From the NCBI GenBank assembly GCA_035935115.1, contig DASYXK010000021.1, positions 124,001-188,000 of the forward strand: DNA of 64,000 nucleotides. Reading direction: 5' to 3'. The stretch comes from TA-20 sp035935115 (GTDB lineage: Archaea > Thermoproteota > Nitrososphaeria > Nitrososphaerales > Nitrosopumilaceae). Numbering within the stretch: the first letter of the stretch is position 1; each line of letters starts with the position of its first letter. The position numbers were made by a program, and so were the translations under genes. The notes beneath the pieces were generated by a model. That model worked only from the letters and a program-made list of their open reading frames with translations, was not told the origin of the DNA and searched no databases. Below are positions 8,589 through 17,307 of the stretch, piece by piece.

Positions 8589-9084
8589 GAGTCACATTAT
8601 TCTTGATGAGGACAAATTAAGAAACTTACCATTTAGAGCACGACTAGATAAATGCACTACAATTATAAAAAATGAAACAGACGAATCCCTTCGCTGGGAT
8701 GCAGTATGGCTTGCAGGTGAAATAGCAGAAATGAATCCTAATACCCCCTTATTTGACGAAGTGGCAGATCTAATGGTCTGGGTATTGAAAAATGATAACA
8801 ATGGAGTAGTAAAACATGAAGCATGTTATCAGATTGCTGCTAGAAATATGAGAAATAAAATCCCAGATTTGGTTCAAACCGCCTTTAATGATAAAAGTAT
8901 AATTGCAAAACATGAAGCTATAGAGTCTTTGGGGTTGATGCGTGCGTTTGATTCTAAGGACATGATCATTAACAGTCTTACAGATCCAAATCCAGATGTA
9001 CGTGAAACTGCAGCTTTCGTTATTAAAAGATTAGAAAGATTACAGAAAATAAAAGAAAACTATGTGCCATCAAAAGTAATCTGA
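8587..9084 (+). CDS. HEAT-repeat protein
   Basis: 165 residues from the chosen ATG (an upstream in-frame ATG at 8524 would add 21 residues without repeat character and would run over the palindrome). The sequence is a series of paired helices typical of HEAT/PBS-lyase-like repeats: LRWDAVWLAGEIAE, VVKHEACYQIAARNM, IAKHEAIESLGLM and VRETAAFVIKRLE, each with the conserved acidic/Ala core. Such proteins serve as interaction scaffolds; the similarity to deoxyhypusine hydroxylase repeats is structural only, as the paired HE metal motifs are incomplete. It diverges from the NitrOD5-HTH gene. Confidence 0.8.
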   Translation: MSHIILDEDKLRNLPFRARLDKCTTIIKNETDESLRWDAVWLAGEIAEMNPNTPLFDEVADLMVWVLKNDNNGVVKHEACYQIAARNMRNKIPDLVQTAFNDKSIIAKHEAIESLGLMRAFDSKDMIINSLTDPNPDVRETAAFVIKRLERLQKIKENYVPSKVI

Positions 9085-9140
9085 TTTAATAATAACAAAT
9101 TTTATGAATACAGCAGCCAACACAGAAAAATCTATTAAAA

Positions 9141-9644
9141 TCAAGATTCTGTGATTTTTACTTTACGCAGTACAGTAAATGAAGTTTTTTGGGATTCTTG
9201 TGGTAAAATTAACTCTGTATTATTGGCAAAAGTTTCCATGTCATTAAAAATCCCGTTTAGTTCCATGTCTTTTTCTAGAGCCTGCAAGTAATCTTCACTC
9301 CACTGCCAATTACTATCCGGGTTACATGAATACACTATCCAATGGTATTTTCCGTCAATGAGCCGTATGTCAAACGGATATGCTCTGCAATCAAATGGCC
9401 TATTTTCATAAACTGAACACATTTTTCTAGTTTCATCCCAAAAAACACAGACATTTGAATTATTTTTTTTCATTACAGCCAACACTTTTTTATCTTTTAT
9501 TGTAACTTCTTGCAGGTATTCTTTTCCAGATTTTCCAATGGATGTTAATGCGCGTAAATCTTCTGAAAACACTAATGGTACTGAGGAATTTGTACAACAT
9601 CCCTGATGTTGACAACTACCACATAGTTTAGTAAAACTAATCAT
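9141..9644 (-). CDS. YkgJ-type cysteine-cluster protein
   Basis: 167 residues with the YkgJ/UPF0153 pattern: CGSCQHQGCC at residues 8-17, then CVFWDETRKMCSVYENRPFD near 86-105, followed by CRAYPF. These cysteines bind an Fe-S cluster or zinc; the family role is unknown. The start overlaps the end of the EamA transporter gene by eight bases, so they are co-transcribed. Confidence 0.8.
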   Translation of the reverse strand: MISFTKLCGSCQHQGCCTNSSVPLVFSEDLRALTSIGKSGKEYLQEVTIKDKKVLAVMKKNNSNVCVFWDETRKMCSVYENRPFDCRAYPFDIRLIDGKYHWIVYSCNPDSNWQWSEDYLQALEKDMELNGIFNDMETFANNTELILPQESQKTSFTVLRKVKITES

Positions 9645-10620
9645 GTTTTACTTCCTTATCGCCTATAGTCAGTTTTTGGCCGCTACTATCTAGTCTATTT
9701 CTTAGCAAATAAATGCCTAGAAATGCCAAACTTACAGAAATAATACTGGCCATAGTTACACTTTCATGTAAAAATACTCCAGAAAAAACAACCCCAAAAG
9801 CTGAATTTATGGAATAAATCAAGATTGTTCGTACTGCACCTATTAATTTTAATCCAGTAATGAAAAGAGCTGTCGACACACCTATACTAACAATACCAAT
9901 AATTGCAATAGCTGGCATGTGCGTGATATCAATTTTAAATGGAATTTGAAAACCTACGATCAAACACAGAGCAAACAACCCAGCTAAGAAAGAAGCCAAC
10001 TGCGTTATTCTTTGTGAACCTAGTCTGCTACTAATGTGATGTGATATGTTGATATCAAGAGCCCAAAACAATCCTGCCAAGAGAAGTAAGATATCGCCAA
10101 AAACTATTTTAGACATAGTTATCCCATTGATATAAAAGTCATATCCAATTGGTAAAACTACCATTCCTATTATTATCAATGCAAAGGGAACACGTTCCAT
10201 TTTTTGGAGCTTTTCGCGAAAAATTACAATAGCGAATAAAATTGAAAACATTATTTCGCCATTATTAAGAACTGATGCATTAAGTGCTGTAGAATCACGT
10301 AATCCAAAAAAATATGTGATTAATGCCGCACCTTCAGCTATTCCAATTAATGTTAAGAAGAGCAAATCTTTTTTTCTAATTTTTTTAATTGAACCGCTGT
10401 TTCTAGTAAACGGTGAAAAAAATAATCCGTTGATAATAAAAATGAAGAAACATACTATGACAGGATTTAATTCAGCAGTCATTTGATCATTTGGTACTAA
10501 TAATGCCTTTGAAAGAATCTGTCGTAGTGCTTCTAAAGTTGCTGCTATAATTACAACCAAATATCCCAGAGTAGTAGGAGATGAAAGTTTGACTCTCTTA
10601 ATATCTGGCCTTATTCCCAT
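9637..10620 (-). CDS. EamA/DMT-family transporter
   Basis: 327 residues with about ten membrane helices in two five-helix halves, as in drug/metabolite transporters. Landmarks: LNASVLNNGEIMFSILFAIV in the first half and the SINSAFGVVFSGVFLHE equivalent in the second. Substrate cannot be inferred. A basic cytoplasmic tail ends the protein. An imperfect copy of the shared 18-bp palindrome overlaps the start codon. Confidence 0.8.
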   Translation of the reverse strand: MGIRPDIKRVKLSSPTTLGYLVVIIAATLEALRQILSKALLVPNDQMTAELNPVIVCFFIFIINGLFFSPFTRNSGSIKKIRKKDLLFLTLIGIAEGAALITYFFGLRDSTALNASVLNNGEIMFSILFAIVIFREKLQKMERVPFALIIIGMVVLPIGYDFYINGITMSKIVFGDILLLLAGLFWALDINISHHISSRLGSQRITQLASFLAGLFALCLIVGFQIPFKIDITHMPAIAIIGIVSIGVSTALFITGLKLIGAVRTILIYSINSAFGVVFSGVFLHESVTMASIISVSLAFLGIYLLRNRLDSSGQKLTIGDKEVKHD

Positions 10621-10630
10621 ATTTGGAAAT
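10613..10630. promoter_or_regulatory. 18-bp palindrome, one mismatch (ATTCCCA-N4-TGGAAAT)
   Basis: Same arms and spacing as at 808-825 and 8571-8588 with one mismatch in the left arm. It overlaps the start codon of the EamA transporter gene (10618-10620, minus strand), as at 8571 where the palindrome also overlaps a start codon. Confidence 0.3.
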
Positions 10631-10675
10631 CACATCAGAGGTTAATAATCTTAAACCAAACCTCATTCACGCAAT

Positions 10676-10807
10676 ATGTCAAAAAGTGTCATTTTTTCAT
10701 GGTTTTATTGGGATTTTACAGTCCGAGTCAAAAAACAAATCCTACATGACATAAAACTTCTGATTAAACACAATCTAACGGCTTGGATGGTGTGTGTGAT
10801 TTTCTAA
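10676..10807 (+). CDS. Possible 43-residue small protein
   Basis: ATG at 10676 opens a 43-codon frame rich in hydrophobic and aromatic residues with a basic middle (RVKKQILHDIKLLIKH). A TTAA-type element about 25 bases upstream could give a leaderless transcript. No homologue is recognised and it may be chance. Confidence 0.25.
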   Translation: MSKSVIFSWFYWDFTVRVKKQILHDIKLLIKHNLTAWMVCVIF

Positions 10808-10852
10808 TACTTACAGCTTGTTATATCAAAAACAAATCCTTTTGATTTTAAA

Positions 10853-11155
10853 TTGATCAAAATCATTTCAAGACGTCGCCATATTGGTGTAATCGGTCTT
10901 ATCATCAGCATCGCTGCAATAATATCGATTTTTGCATATTTTTCCTTCTATTCTAATATGAATATAGGATTTAGCGGAAATAATGTAATATCAAATACTC
11001 AGGGTTTAACAAATCATTCAACTGATGGTAACAACACTGCGTTAAATTTAGATGACAATACATTGTTTATATTAGTAACAGTGTGGATCGGATTGATGAT
11101 ATTAGGAAGTTATTTGCTTTTTCATATCCACTTTAAGGTTTTACCAAAAGAATAG
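10853..11155 (+). CDS. Small two-helix membrane protein, unknown
   Basis: 100 residues from a TTG start. One hydrophobic helix after the basic N-terminus (about residues 12-30), a polar Asn/Thr-rich loop of about 40 residues with several N-x-S/T sites, and a second helix (about 71-92). The central loop is probably outside the cell. A TATA-like GTTATATC lies about 30 bases before the start. No family is recognised. Confidence 0.5.
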   Translation: MIKIISRRRHIGVIGLIISIAAIISIFAYFSFYSNMNIGFSGNNVISNTQGLTNHSTDGNNTALNLDDNTLFILVTVWIGLMILGSYLLFHIHFKVLPKE

Positions 11156-11318
11156 ATAGTTTTGTTTATAGATACAGAGTGTAAAGATAGGAACATCAAA
11201 GAGTGTTTAATCATTCCATGTGATTGTCATTGTCATAAACTACAAAAGGTTCATGAGACACTGATGAATTAATTCATTTTAACGATTAGTAAAATTTTGA
11301 GCTATTAAACAATCTAAT

Positions 11319-11651
11319 TTATGGAAATTTTAATGTGGACTTTTCAAGTTCCAAAATGGGAACATATAATGACATTCCATCATTACCAATTTTATCAACA
11401 AAGCTAAATTCCCCCGATAATCTTTTCAACTCAATGAACTTTTTACTTGGTTTTTCTTTTGTCATCATATAGTGAACTGTACTAGCGCCTACGCCTGCTG
11501 TTTGAAGAAATAGGATGTCTTGATTATTGTATACCATGTGATATAGTAATGGAATAGCTCCTAATACTGATTGAGAAGAGTATAATATTACCTTTAAGAG
11601 ATCATCATGGGTTTTGTACTTGAGATAGATTACAGACTCTCCTTGAGACAT
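11319..11651 (-). CDS. Conserved-looking protein of unknown function
   Basis: 110 residues, mixed alpha/beta, no membrane helix. The N-terminus SVIYLKYKTHDDLLKVIL and the middle (GVGASTVHYMM) suggest a small ligand-binding or regulatory fold, but nothing is recognised. Single gene between two intergenic regions of 164 and about 190 bases. Confidence 0.55.
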   Translation of the reverse strand: MSQGESVIYLKYKTHDDLLKVILYSSQSVLGAIPLLYHMVYNNQDILFLQTAGVGASTVHYMMTKEKPSKKFIELKRLSGEFSFVDKIGNDGMSLYVPILELEKSTLKFP

Positions 11652-11805
11652 GTTTTGAAGTAATTTTAAAGTGACATATTAATCCTAAGTATCAATAAAA
11701 TTTTTAAAACAGATATCAAATCACATGCAATTTAAAACAAAATAATTTGATTTAAGATGACTAAATAATTTAGCTTAAAACTAGCTTTTGTGCTAGGTAT
11801 TACAT

Positions 11806-11825
11806 AATTACCAGTAATTCTATAT
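11806..11825 (+). promoter_or_regulatory. Candidate operator and TATA box of the resolvase gene
   Basis: The 14-base inverted repeat AATTACCAGTAATT (11806-11819) directly abuts the TATA-like TATAT at 11821-11825, about 20-25 bases before the ATG at 11845. The layout suggests a leaderless promoter under control of a bound protein. Confidence 0.35.
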
Positions 11826-11844
11826 GGCAAGAATTGACTAGATA

Positions 11845-12462
11845 ATGGTGTCATTAAAAAGAAAAAATTCTATAAAAAAATCATTCATGATAAATACTGT
11901 AAATCATATATCAAAAGAGTCTGAAAACACAACAAAGAACTATAATGAACTTCAAAGTAATATTAATAAAAAAATAGCCAGAACAAGACGACAGCGTGGA
12001 TATAACTGGGAAGACACATTAGTAAAACGATTCAATGCAACACAGGGATGGAAGGCGTTTAGACTTGGTTCTCCAAGTGTAGCATTGCCTGATATCTTGG
12101 CAGTAAGTACCAAGGCAAATACTATTTTCACCATAGAAGCAAAATCCGGAACTGGGACAACGCTTCCTGTTCCATATGATCAAATCATACGATGCTTAAA
12201 ATGGATTAATACGTTTGAACTCTATCAAACAAGAAAGATGATTCTTGCATTCAAGTTTCTTTCCAAAAAAAGAATAGGAATCGGAAAATACGAACATAGA
12301 CAACTCAGAGAATTTTACAAAGTATGGGATGAGTCAAATCCTATAACTGATTGTGTTTGCACATATGAAGGAAAAACATATGCTCTCATAAATGGAAAAA
12401 GGCAGAAGCTTGAACTTGAAAACTATCAAATGCCATTTAAATCAAAACATTTGATATCCTGA
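11845..12462 (+). CDS. Hjc-like Holliday junction resolvase
   Basis: 205 residues. A basic leader of about 45 residues precedes the nuclease core: RRQRGYNWEDTLVKRFN (the R-G-x-x-WE element of Hjc), GWKAFRLGSPS, then LPDILAVSTKANTIFTIEAK with the PD and E-x-K catalytic residues of the PD-(D/E)xK superfamily. Hjc cuts four-way junctions during recombination and fork repair. The C-terminal half (about residues 140-205) extends beyond a typical Hjc of about 140 residues and is not recognised. Identity as Hjc rather than another endonuclease of this fold is likely but not proven. Confidence 0.8.
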   Translation: MVSLKRKNSIKKSFMINTVNHISKESENTTKNYNELQSNINKKIARTRRQRGYNWEDTLVKRFNATQGWKAFRLGSPSVALPDILAVSTKANTIFTIEAKSGTGTTLPVPYDQIIRCLKWINTFELYQTRKMILAFKFLSKKRIGIGKYEHRQLREFYKVWDESNPITDCVCTYEGKTYALINGKRQKLELENYQMPFKSKHLIS

Positions 12463-12507
12463 TAGTATCGAATACTTCTTTAATGACTATTTACATTATT
12501 TAAGATA

Positions 12508-12867
12508 ATGAGCTTTGAGAACTTTGTTGATGAAAGAAGTCTAATAAGTCATGATGCATTTGGCAATAAAGAAATTAAGATTAAATTATTAGAGGTTGAA
12601 GATGATACTCCAGATCACGTATGGAGGTTTGGTGTAAGAGTTAAAGTAAAAAAAATCCTCCTTACCATAAAGCACATTCAGACTCAACAAGTCGAAGAGG
12701 GCGAATTTGATCTAAACGCAATTGAAAAAGAGATGAAAGAAAAGAGACATTATAGTTCAACAAATAGGTGGATACAAACAACAGATGTCAAAAATGGCTA
12801 TATACTTAATACAAGACATTCACCTTTGCTCAGCGATGCAGTGGCACTTGATTACATCGTAATCTAA
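12508..12867 (+). CDS. Protein of unknown function
   Basis: 119 residues, charged, beta-rich by appearance, no membrane helix or metal motif. It follows the resolvase gene by 45 bases on the same strand and could share its transcript. Its stop overlaps the end of the convergent flavin reductase gene. Confidence 0.55.
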   Translation: MSFENFVDERSLISHDAFGNKEIKIKLLEVEDDTPDHVWRFGVRVKVKKILLTIKHIQTQQVEEGEFDLNAIEKEMKEKRHYSSTNRWIQTTDVKNGYILNTRHSPLLSDAVALDYIVI

Positions 12868-13763
12868 CTTGATAACACGTGTAATAATGAATTTAATTTT
12901 GGTGATTGCCAGGTATGATTTTTAATACCTGGTTTTAATTTGCCTTCAAACAAAACAAAATTGATTCTTTGAATTCTCTTTTTGTTTTTTAAGGTTATTC
13001 TTTTTAATATTGGAACATTATTTGTTGTTGTACTCAAACCTGATTTTTTTAGGTAAGAATCAAGTGCTTTGGAATACTCTATTCCTCTTTTAGGTACAAC
13101 AAATGGAATTGTCAAGTATGGCGTGTTTTTAGTTTGTTTTAAAACAAGAATTCTATTATTTGATTTGATTATGAGGCCAACACATTTTAACACAAATTTG
13201 CCTTTTGCCGACGTAGAAAACCAATTAAAAATATCATCATCTACATTTACTATTTTTCTAAAAGGCTCAATTATTGAACCAATTCGAAAATACCTTCCAG
13301 AATGATATATCAATGGTTTTTTTGTCTCATCATATGAAATTGCAACCGCCTTGCCTACAACCATGGTGTGATCCCCTAATTTTTTCATTGTAACTAATTT
13401 ACATTCAGCGTTTATTAGACAACCAGCAATCATTGGAGATTTTATTTTTTTTGATGCTAAAAATTCAAAAGAGTTTTTGACTTTTAATTTATCAATTTCT
13501 CTTCTAGAGTAACCACCAGCAATGTTTACTGCCATTGTTTGTCCCTCAGAGGAGACATTTATCCCAAACTCCTTTGTTTTTTTGATATTTTCAAAAGTTG
13601 CAGAATTTTCATGGATAAAGACTGCGATAAGCAGTGGCTTGTATGAGATCTGCATTGTCCATTCTGCAGCCATGACATTTTGTCCATGTGGACCAGAAGA
13701 AGTGACCAGACTTATCCCCGTTGTAAAATATCGTTGTGCCTTTTCTGCAATTCTTAGATTCAA
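12864..13763 (-). CDS. Flavin reductase-like protein with C-terminal Nudix-like domain
   Basis: 299 residues. Residues 1-165 match the FMN-binding flavin reductase-like (DIM6/NTAB) fold: RYFTTGISLVTS, MAAEWTMQIS, LIAVFIHENSATFENI, FGINVSS and the GDHTMVVGKAVA strand. Such proteins bind FMN and reduce flavin or an aromatic partner. Residues about 185-299 look like a Nudix-type fold (KCVGLIIKSNNRILVLKQTK, YLTIPFVVPKRGIEYSKALD), but the Nudix box with its REx2E core is not present, so hydrolysis is unlikely. The fusion is unusual. The C-terminal domain call is inference. Confidence 0.65.
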   Translation of the reverse strand: MNLRIAEKAQRYFTTGISLVTSSGPHGQNVMAAEWTMQISYKPLLIAVFIHENSATFENIKKTKEFGINVSSEGQTMAVNIAGGYSRREIDKLKVKNSFEFLASKKIKSPMIAGCLINAECKLVTMKKLGDHTMVVGKAVAISYDETKKPLIYHSGRYFRIGSIIEPFRKIVNVDDDIFNWFSTSAKGKFVLKCVGLIIKSNNRILVLKQTKNTPYLTIPFVVPKRGIEYSKALDSYLKKSGLSTTTNNVPILKRITLKNKKRIQRINFVLFEGKLKPGIKNHTWQSPKLNSLLHVLSS

Positions 13764-13816
13764 TTTTATTAAATCACACTTGTTCTGTTATTAGTTGTTT
13801 GTTTACAGAAACCTTT

Positions 13817-14200
13817 ATGAAAGTAGGATTGAAGAGTGCAGACATGATAAGTCAAGAAATAACGGTTAATGGAAAAAAATTCCGTCTAACCATGACTGAT
13901 CAATTATTAATGGATGTAAGACGTTTAAAGGCATTATACAATGCAGCATACGAAGATCCAGAGAGTTTTGAAGAAGTAAGCTCCGCAATATCAAATACAA
14001 TAAATCAGATTGCAACTGCAGTGGAACCACTTGTATCTGATAGCGATTTAGATGGCATGATACAATCCATAATGAAGGCAGTAGACGAAAAAGCAAAAGA
14101 GACAGATGAGGCAAAAACAAAGCATGCTGAAGATATGGCAAAATCTGCAAAAAAAGCAGCAAAATCTGCACCTAAAACTATCAAGAAATCAAAAAAGTAA
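13817..14200 (+). CDS. Small protein with lysine/alanine-rich tail
   Basis: About 127 residues from the chosen ATG at 13817. A longer frame from 13736 would overlap the divergent flavin reductase gene, and an ATG at 13844 is also possible. The N-terminal part (EITVNGKKFRLTMTDQLLMD) is a compact domain, the middle is helical and acidic, and the last 25 residues repeat Lys-Ala-Ala-Lys like a histone H1 tail. The tail suggests nucleic acid binding. Not recognised. Confidence 0.6.
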   Translation: MKVGLKSADMISQEITVNGKKFRLTMTDQLLMDVRRLKALYNAAYEDPESFEEVSSAISNTINQIATAVEPLVSDSDLDGMIQSIMKAVDEKAKETDEAKTKHAEDMAKSAKKAAKSAPKTIKKSKK

Positions 14201-14271
14201 CAATTTATTGAGTCACAAATCAGGAAAATATCCCCCGTATGGGTTATATCATCTAAAAACCATAATTAATT

Positions 14272-14385
14272 ATGCAAACGCATTGTGAATGTGGCATTTG
14301 TGGACATGTTTCTGAGAGCGATTGTATTATAAAAGAATGCAAATGCTGTCTTAATTTTCATACAAGATCAGGACCTAAAAAATAA
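14272..14385 (+). CDS. Cysteine-rich 37-residue microprotein
   Basis: ATG at 14272 opens 37 codons with eight cysteines or histidines in a compact pattern (CECGICGH, then CIIKECKCC). The spacing suits a zinc-binding knuckle. The density of metal ligands makes a chance frame unlikely. Function unknown. Confidence 0.6.
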   Translation: MQTHCECGICGHVSESDCIIKECKCCLNFHTRSGPKK

Positions 14386-14496
14386 CTTATTTTCTTTTTC
14401 AAATATTTTGATCCTAGTGATAAAATAATTACACATGTTGTGATTTATTGAGAAATTGAATACCACCATAAGAAGATAAAATGCTATTACTCTAGA

Positions 14497-14504
14497 TTTA
14501 AATA
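14497..14504 (+). promoter_or_regulatory. TATA box of threonine synthase
   Basis: TTTAAATA lies about 27 bases upstream of the TTG start at 14527, the spacing of an archaeal TATA box to transcription start, so the mRNA is probably leaderless. Confidence 0.5.
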
Positions 14505-14526
14505 AGTACTATCTACAGTTTCCATA

Positions 14527-15858
14527 TTGCAATCCGGAGCTTTGCAAAAATGCATTGAACCTACATGTGGTTTAGAATATCCCATCTCTGATATCAGGAT
14601 AGAATGTGATCGTGGTCACTTGTTAGATATAAAATACAAGAATACGCCTCCTACATCGCTTAAAGAAGTGTTTTATAAAAGACGAAATCATGCTAATGAT
14701 ATTTTTAATGAAAGTGGAGTTTGGAGATTCAGAGAATTATTAAACTTTTGTCAAATAGATACAGAAAATTTTGAGGAGTATTCAAAACATCTTGTTTCTT
14801 TGGATGGTGCTGAAGGAAGATTATCCAAACCATATCACATGTCAAAAGTTTCGGATTATGTTGGACTCAAAAATCTATTACTTCAACCTGAGGGATACAA
14901 TCCAAGTGGTTCATTCAAAGACAACGGAATGTCTACTGCAGTCACACATGCTAAACTTGTTAATATAAACAAAATCATATGTGCCTCTACTGGTAATACT
15001 TCGGCATCAGCTGCAATGTATGCAGCAAATGAAAATATTGAGTGTGACGTCTATATTCCAGCAGGTGAGGTGGCACCAGGAAAGCTAAGCCAAGCTTTTC
15101 AATTTGGGGCTCAAGTGATTGAAATAAAAGGAAATTTTGATGATGCACTTTCGGCCTCACTAAAAAAGGCAAGTGAAGTTGGAGGATATACAGTAAATTC
15201 TGTCAATCCGTTTCGAATAGAAGGACAGAAAACCATTGTATTTAGAGCACTAGAGCAGCTAGACTGGAATCCGCCGGACTGGATCGTATATCCTGGTGGA
15301 GCATTAGGAAATACATCAAGCTGTGGAAAAAGTCTCATGGAACTCTATGAGTGGAGTTGGATCAAAAAAATTCCACGAATTGCAGTAGTTAATTCAGAAG
15401 GTGCAAATACATTACATACACTTTACAATGGAAAATTTGATGACACCAAACTACGTTGGAATAAAGGAAAACCAGATGTTGAGATAATTAAAAGATATTA
15501 TGCATACATGGATAAAAATGGAATAAGACCAAAAACTAAAGCCACTGCAATTCAAATTGCAAAACCAGCCAATATTCTCAAAGGTTTACGAGCGCTTGAG
15601 TTTACAAATGGTGTTGTCACCCAAGTTTCTGATCAAGAAATGATGGATAGTATGGCATTAGTTGGTTTAAATGGGTTTGATTGTGAGATGGCATCTGGTG
15701 CAGTACCAGCAGGTGTTAAAAAATTAATTTCTGAAGAAATTATCAAAAAAGATGAAGTTGTAGTTGGAATCCTAACAGGAAGGCAGAAAGACGCAAGCAT
15801 TTCTGTAGATTATCATAAAAATCCTCAAAACAGGTTTGCAAATCCACCTAGAACTTAG
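14527..15858 (+). CDS. thrC: Threonine synthase
   Basis: 443 residues. Converts O-phosphohomoserine to threonine with PLP. An N-terminal zinc-ribbon-like segment (CIEPTCGLEYP at residues 9-19, then IECDRGH) is common in archaeal threonine synthases. The PLP lysine is K131 in NPSGSFKDNGM, and ICASTGNTSASAAMYAA is the phosphate-binding loop. The TTG start follows a TATA box at leaderless distance. The stop overlaps the convergent CorC gene by a few bases. Together with the dehydratase at 43364 it covers synthesis and deamination of threonine. Confidence 0.9.
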   Translation: MQSGALQKCIEPTCGLEYPISDIRIECDRGHLLDIKYKNTPPTSLKEVFYKRRNHANDIFNESGVWRFRELLNFCQIDTENFEEYSKHLVSLDGAEGRLSKPYHMSKVSDYVGLKNLLLQPEGYNPSGSFKDNGMSTAVTHAKLVNINKIICASTGNTSASAAMYAANENIECDVYIPAGEVAPGKLSQAFQFGAQVIEIKGNFDDALSASLKKASEVGGYTVNSVNPFRIEGQKTIVFRALEQLDWNPPDWIVYPGGALGNTSSCGKSLMELYEWSWIKKIPRIAVVNSEGANTLHTLYNGKFDDTKLRWNKGKPDVEIIKRYYAYMDKNGIRPKTKATAIQIAKPANILKGLRALEFTNGVVTQVSDQEMMDSMALVGLNGFDCEMASGAVPAGVKKLISEEIIKKDEVVVGILTGRQKDASISVDYHKNPQNRFANPPRT

Positions 15859-17105
15859 ATTTCCTTTTCTATCTTGATTCTATTTGCTTGATTATTTACT
15901 ACTTCTTCTACAATCATTTTAATTGAATCAAATTCAATTTTATCTCCAACTTTGGGGATGTCCTTTAGTTTATCATGTAAAAGGCCACTAAGTGTAGAAT
16001 AGTCATCACCCTGAGGGATATTAGATTTTAGTATTTCGTTTACGATATCAATCTCAACATCACCACTTGCAATCATAGTGTTTTTGTCTATGATTTTAAA
16101 ATTCAATTCAATCATGTCTGTTTCATCCATTATCTCTCCGACAATTTCTTCTAAGAGATCCTCTAATGTTACACAGCCTTCTACGCCTCCAAATTCGTCT
16201 ACAACAATGGCCATGTGGGTTTGTTTTCCTTGCATTTCTCTTAATAATTTACTAGTTTTTTGCTCTTGAGATACAAAAATTGGTTTTCTTGAGATGGATT
16301 CAAGATTTAACATTTTATCTTCCTTTTCAAGGTGTTTTAACAAATCTCTTACATGTAATATACCAACAATCTGATCAGTGGTTTCCTTGTATACTGGAAT
16401 TCTTGAAAATCCACTTTTACTAATCAAAGGAAGTGCATCAAACAATAACATCTTGGAGGGTAGCATGAACATTTTTGTTCTAGGCGTCATCACTGAGTGG
16501 ATGACAGTATCATCAAACTTTAATGCCCCATGTACAAGTTCTTTTTCATGTTTTTTTAATACCTTATCTTCAAGCCCCTGTTCTATTACACTGTAAATCT
16601 CTTGTTCAGTTATAGGCGGAGGGTGATGTGAGCTTCCTGCAATCTGTAACATCCCTCTAGTAATTTTTTCAAAAAGAAGAACAAAAGGATAAAACACGTA
16701 ACTAAACACCAAAATTATACCGCTTACTTTGAGCGAAATTTTTGTAGCGTTTGCAAAACAGTATGATTTTGGAGTTATTTCTCCAAAGACAAGGAGTATG
16801 AATGTCATGATTCCAATTGCTATGGCAAGACCATTGCTGCCAAACAAACCTAAAGATATTTGTGTTGCCAATGCAGAAGAACCTACATTAGTTAAAGCAT
16901 TTCCCAAGTTTATTGCCGCAAGCATCCTACTGGGATTTGATTTTAATTTATGTAATGACGATGAGCCCTTTGCTTTTTCCTTTACAAGTTGATTTACCTT
17001 AGCTTTACTGACTCCGACCAATGCAACTTCAGAACCACTAAAGAATCCTGAAAAGCAAACCAGTATTGCAAGAAAAACTATATCTAAAATTAAATTTTGG
17101 TTCAT
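15855..17105 (-). CDS. CNNM/CorC-family membrane protein with CBS domains
   Basis: 416 residues. Residues 1-185 form a DUF21 transmembrane domain (FSGFFSGSEVALVGVSKAKV near the start, FGEITPKSYC in the middle). Two CBS domains follow (HSVMTPRTKMFML, then a second repeat around IVGILHVRDLLKHLE and VVDEFGGVEGCVTLEDLLEE), then a C-terminal CorC_HlyC domain (about 335-416). Members export or sense Mg2+/Co2+; the CBS pair binds adenine nucleotide. Domain order is complete. Confidence 0.85.
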   Translation of the reverse strand: MNQNLILDIVFLAILVCFSGFFSGSEVALVGVSKAKVNQLVKEKAKGSSSLHKLKSNPSRMLAAINLGNALTNVGSSALATQISLGLFGSNGLAIAIGIMTFILLVFGEITPKSYCFANATKISLKVSGIILVFSYVFYPFVLLFEKITRGMLQIAGSSHHPPPITEQEIYSVIEQGLEDKVLKKHEKELVHGALKFDDTVIHSVMTPRTKMFMLPSKMLLFDALPLISKSGFSRIPVYKETTDQIVGILHVRDLLKHLEKEDKMLNLESISRKPIFVSQEQKTSKLLREMQGKQTHMAIVVDEFGGVEGCVTLEDLLEEIVGEIMDETDMIELNFKIIDKNTMIASGDVEIDIVNEILKSNIPQGDDYSTLSGLLHDKLKDIPKVGDKIEFDSIKMIVEEVVNNQANRIKIEKEI

Positions 17106-17307
17106 TATGAGTTATCACCATTTAGTGTATGGGATGTTGCAATCAAGTTAGAACTATGTTTTCTAAAAGACGAATATACTATATTTGTAGACAAATTGTT
17201 GTATGTATCATACTAGTTATTGCCTCTTTTATAAGTTCACGCAAATTACCACATTGTAATGAATGATAAAAACAGACGGCAGCAAGTTCGTTGACGACCA
17301 TTTTTTC

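Noticed and set aside
11767..11777. AATTTAGCTTA match to part of the mntH operator before the resolvase gene
   Set aside because: Only 11 bases match and the second half is shifted; too weak to call a site.
13736..13816. Long N-terminus of the 13817 gene
   Set aside because: It would overlap the divergent flavin reductase start and lacks recognisable sequence.
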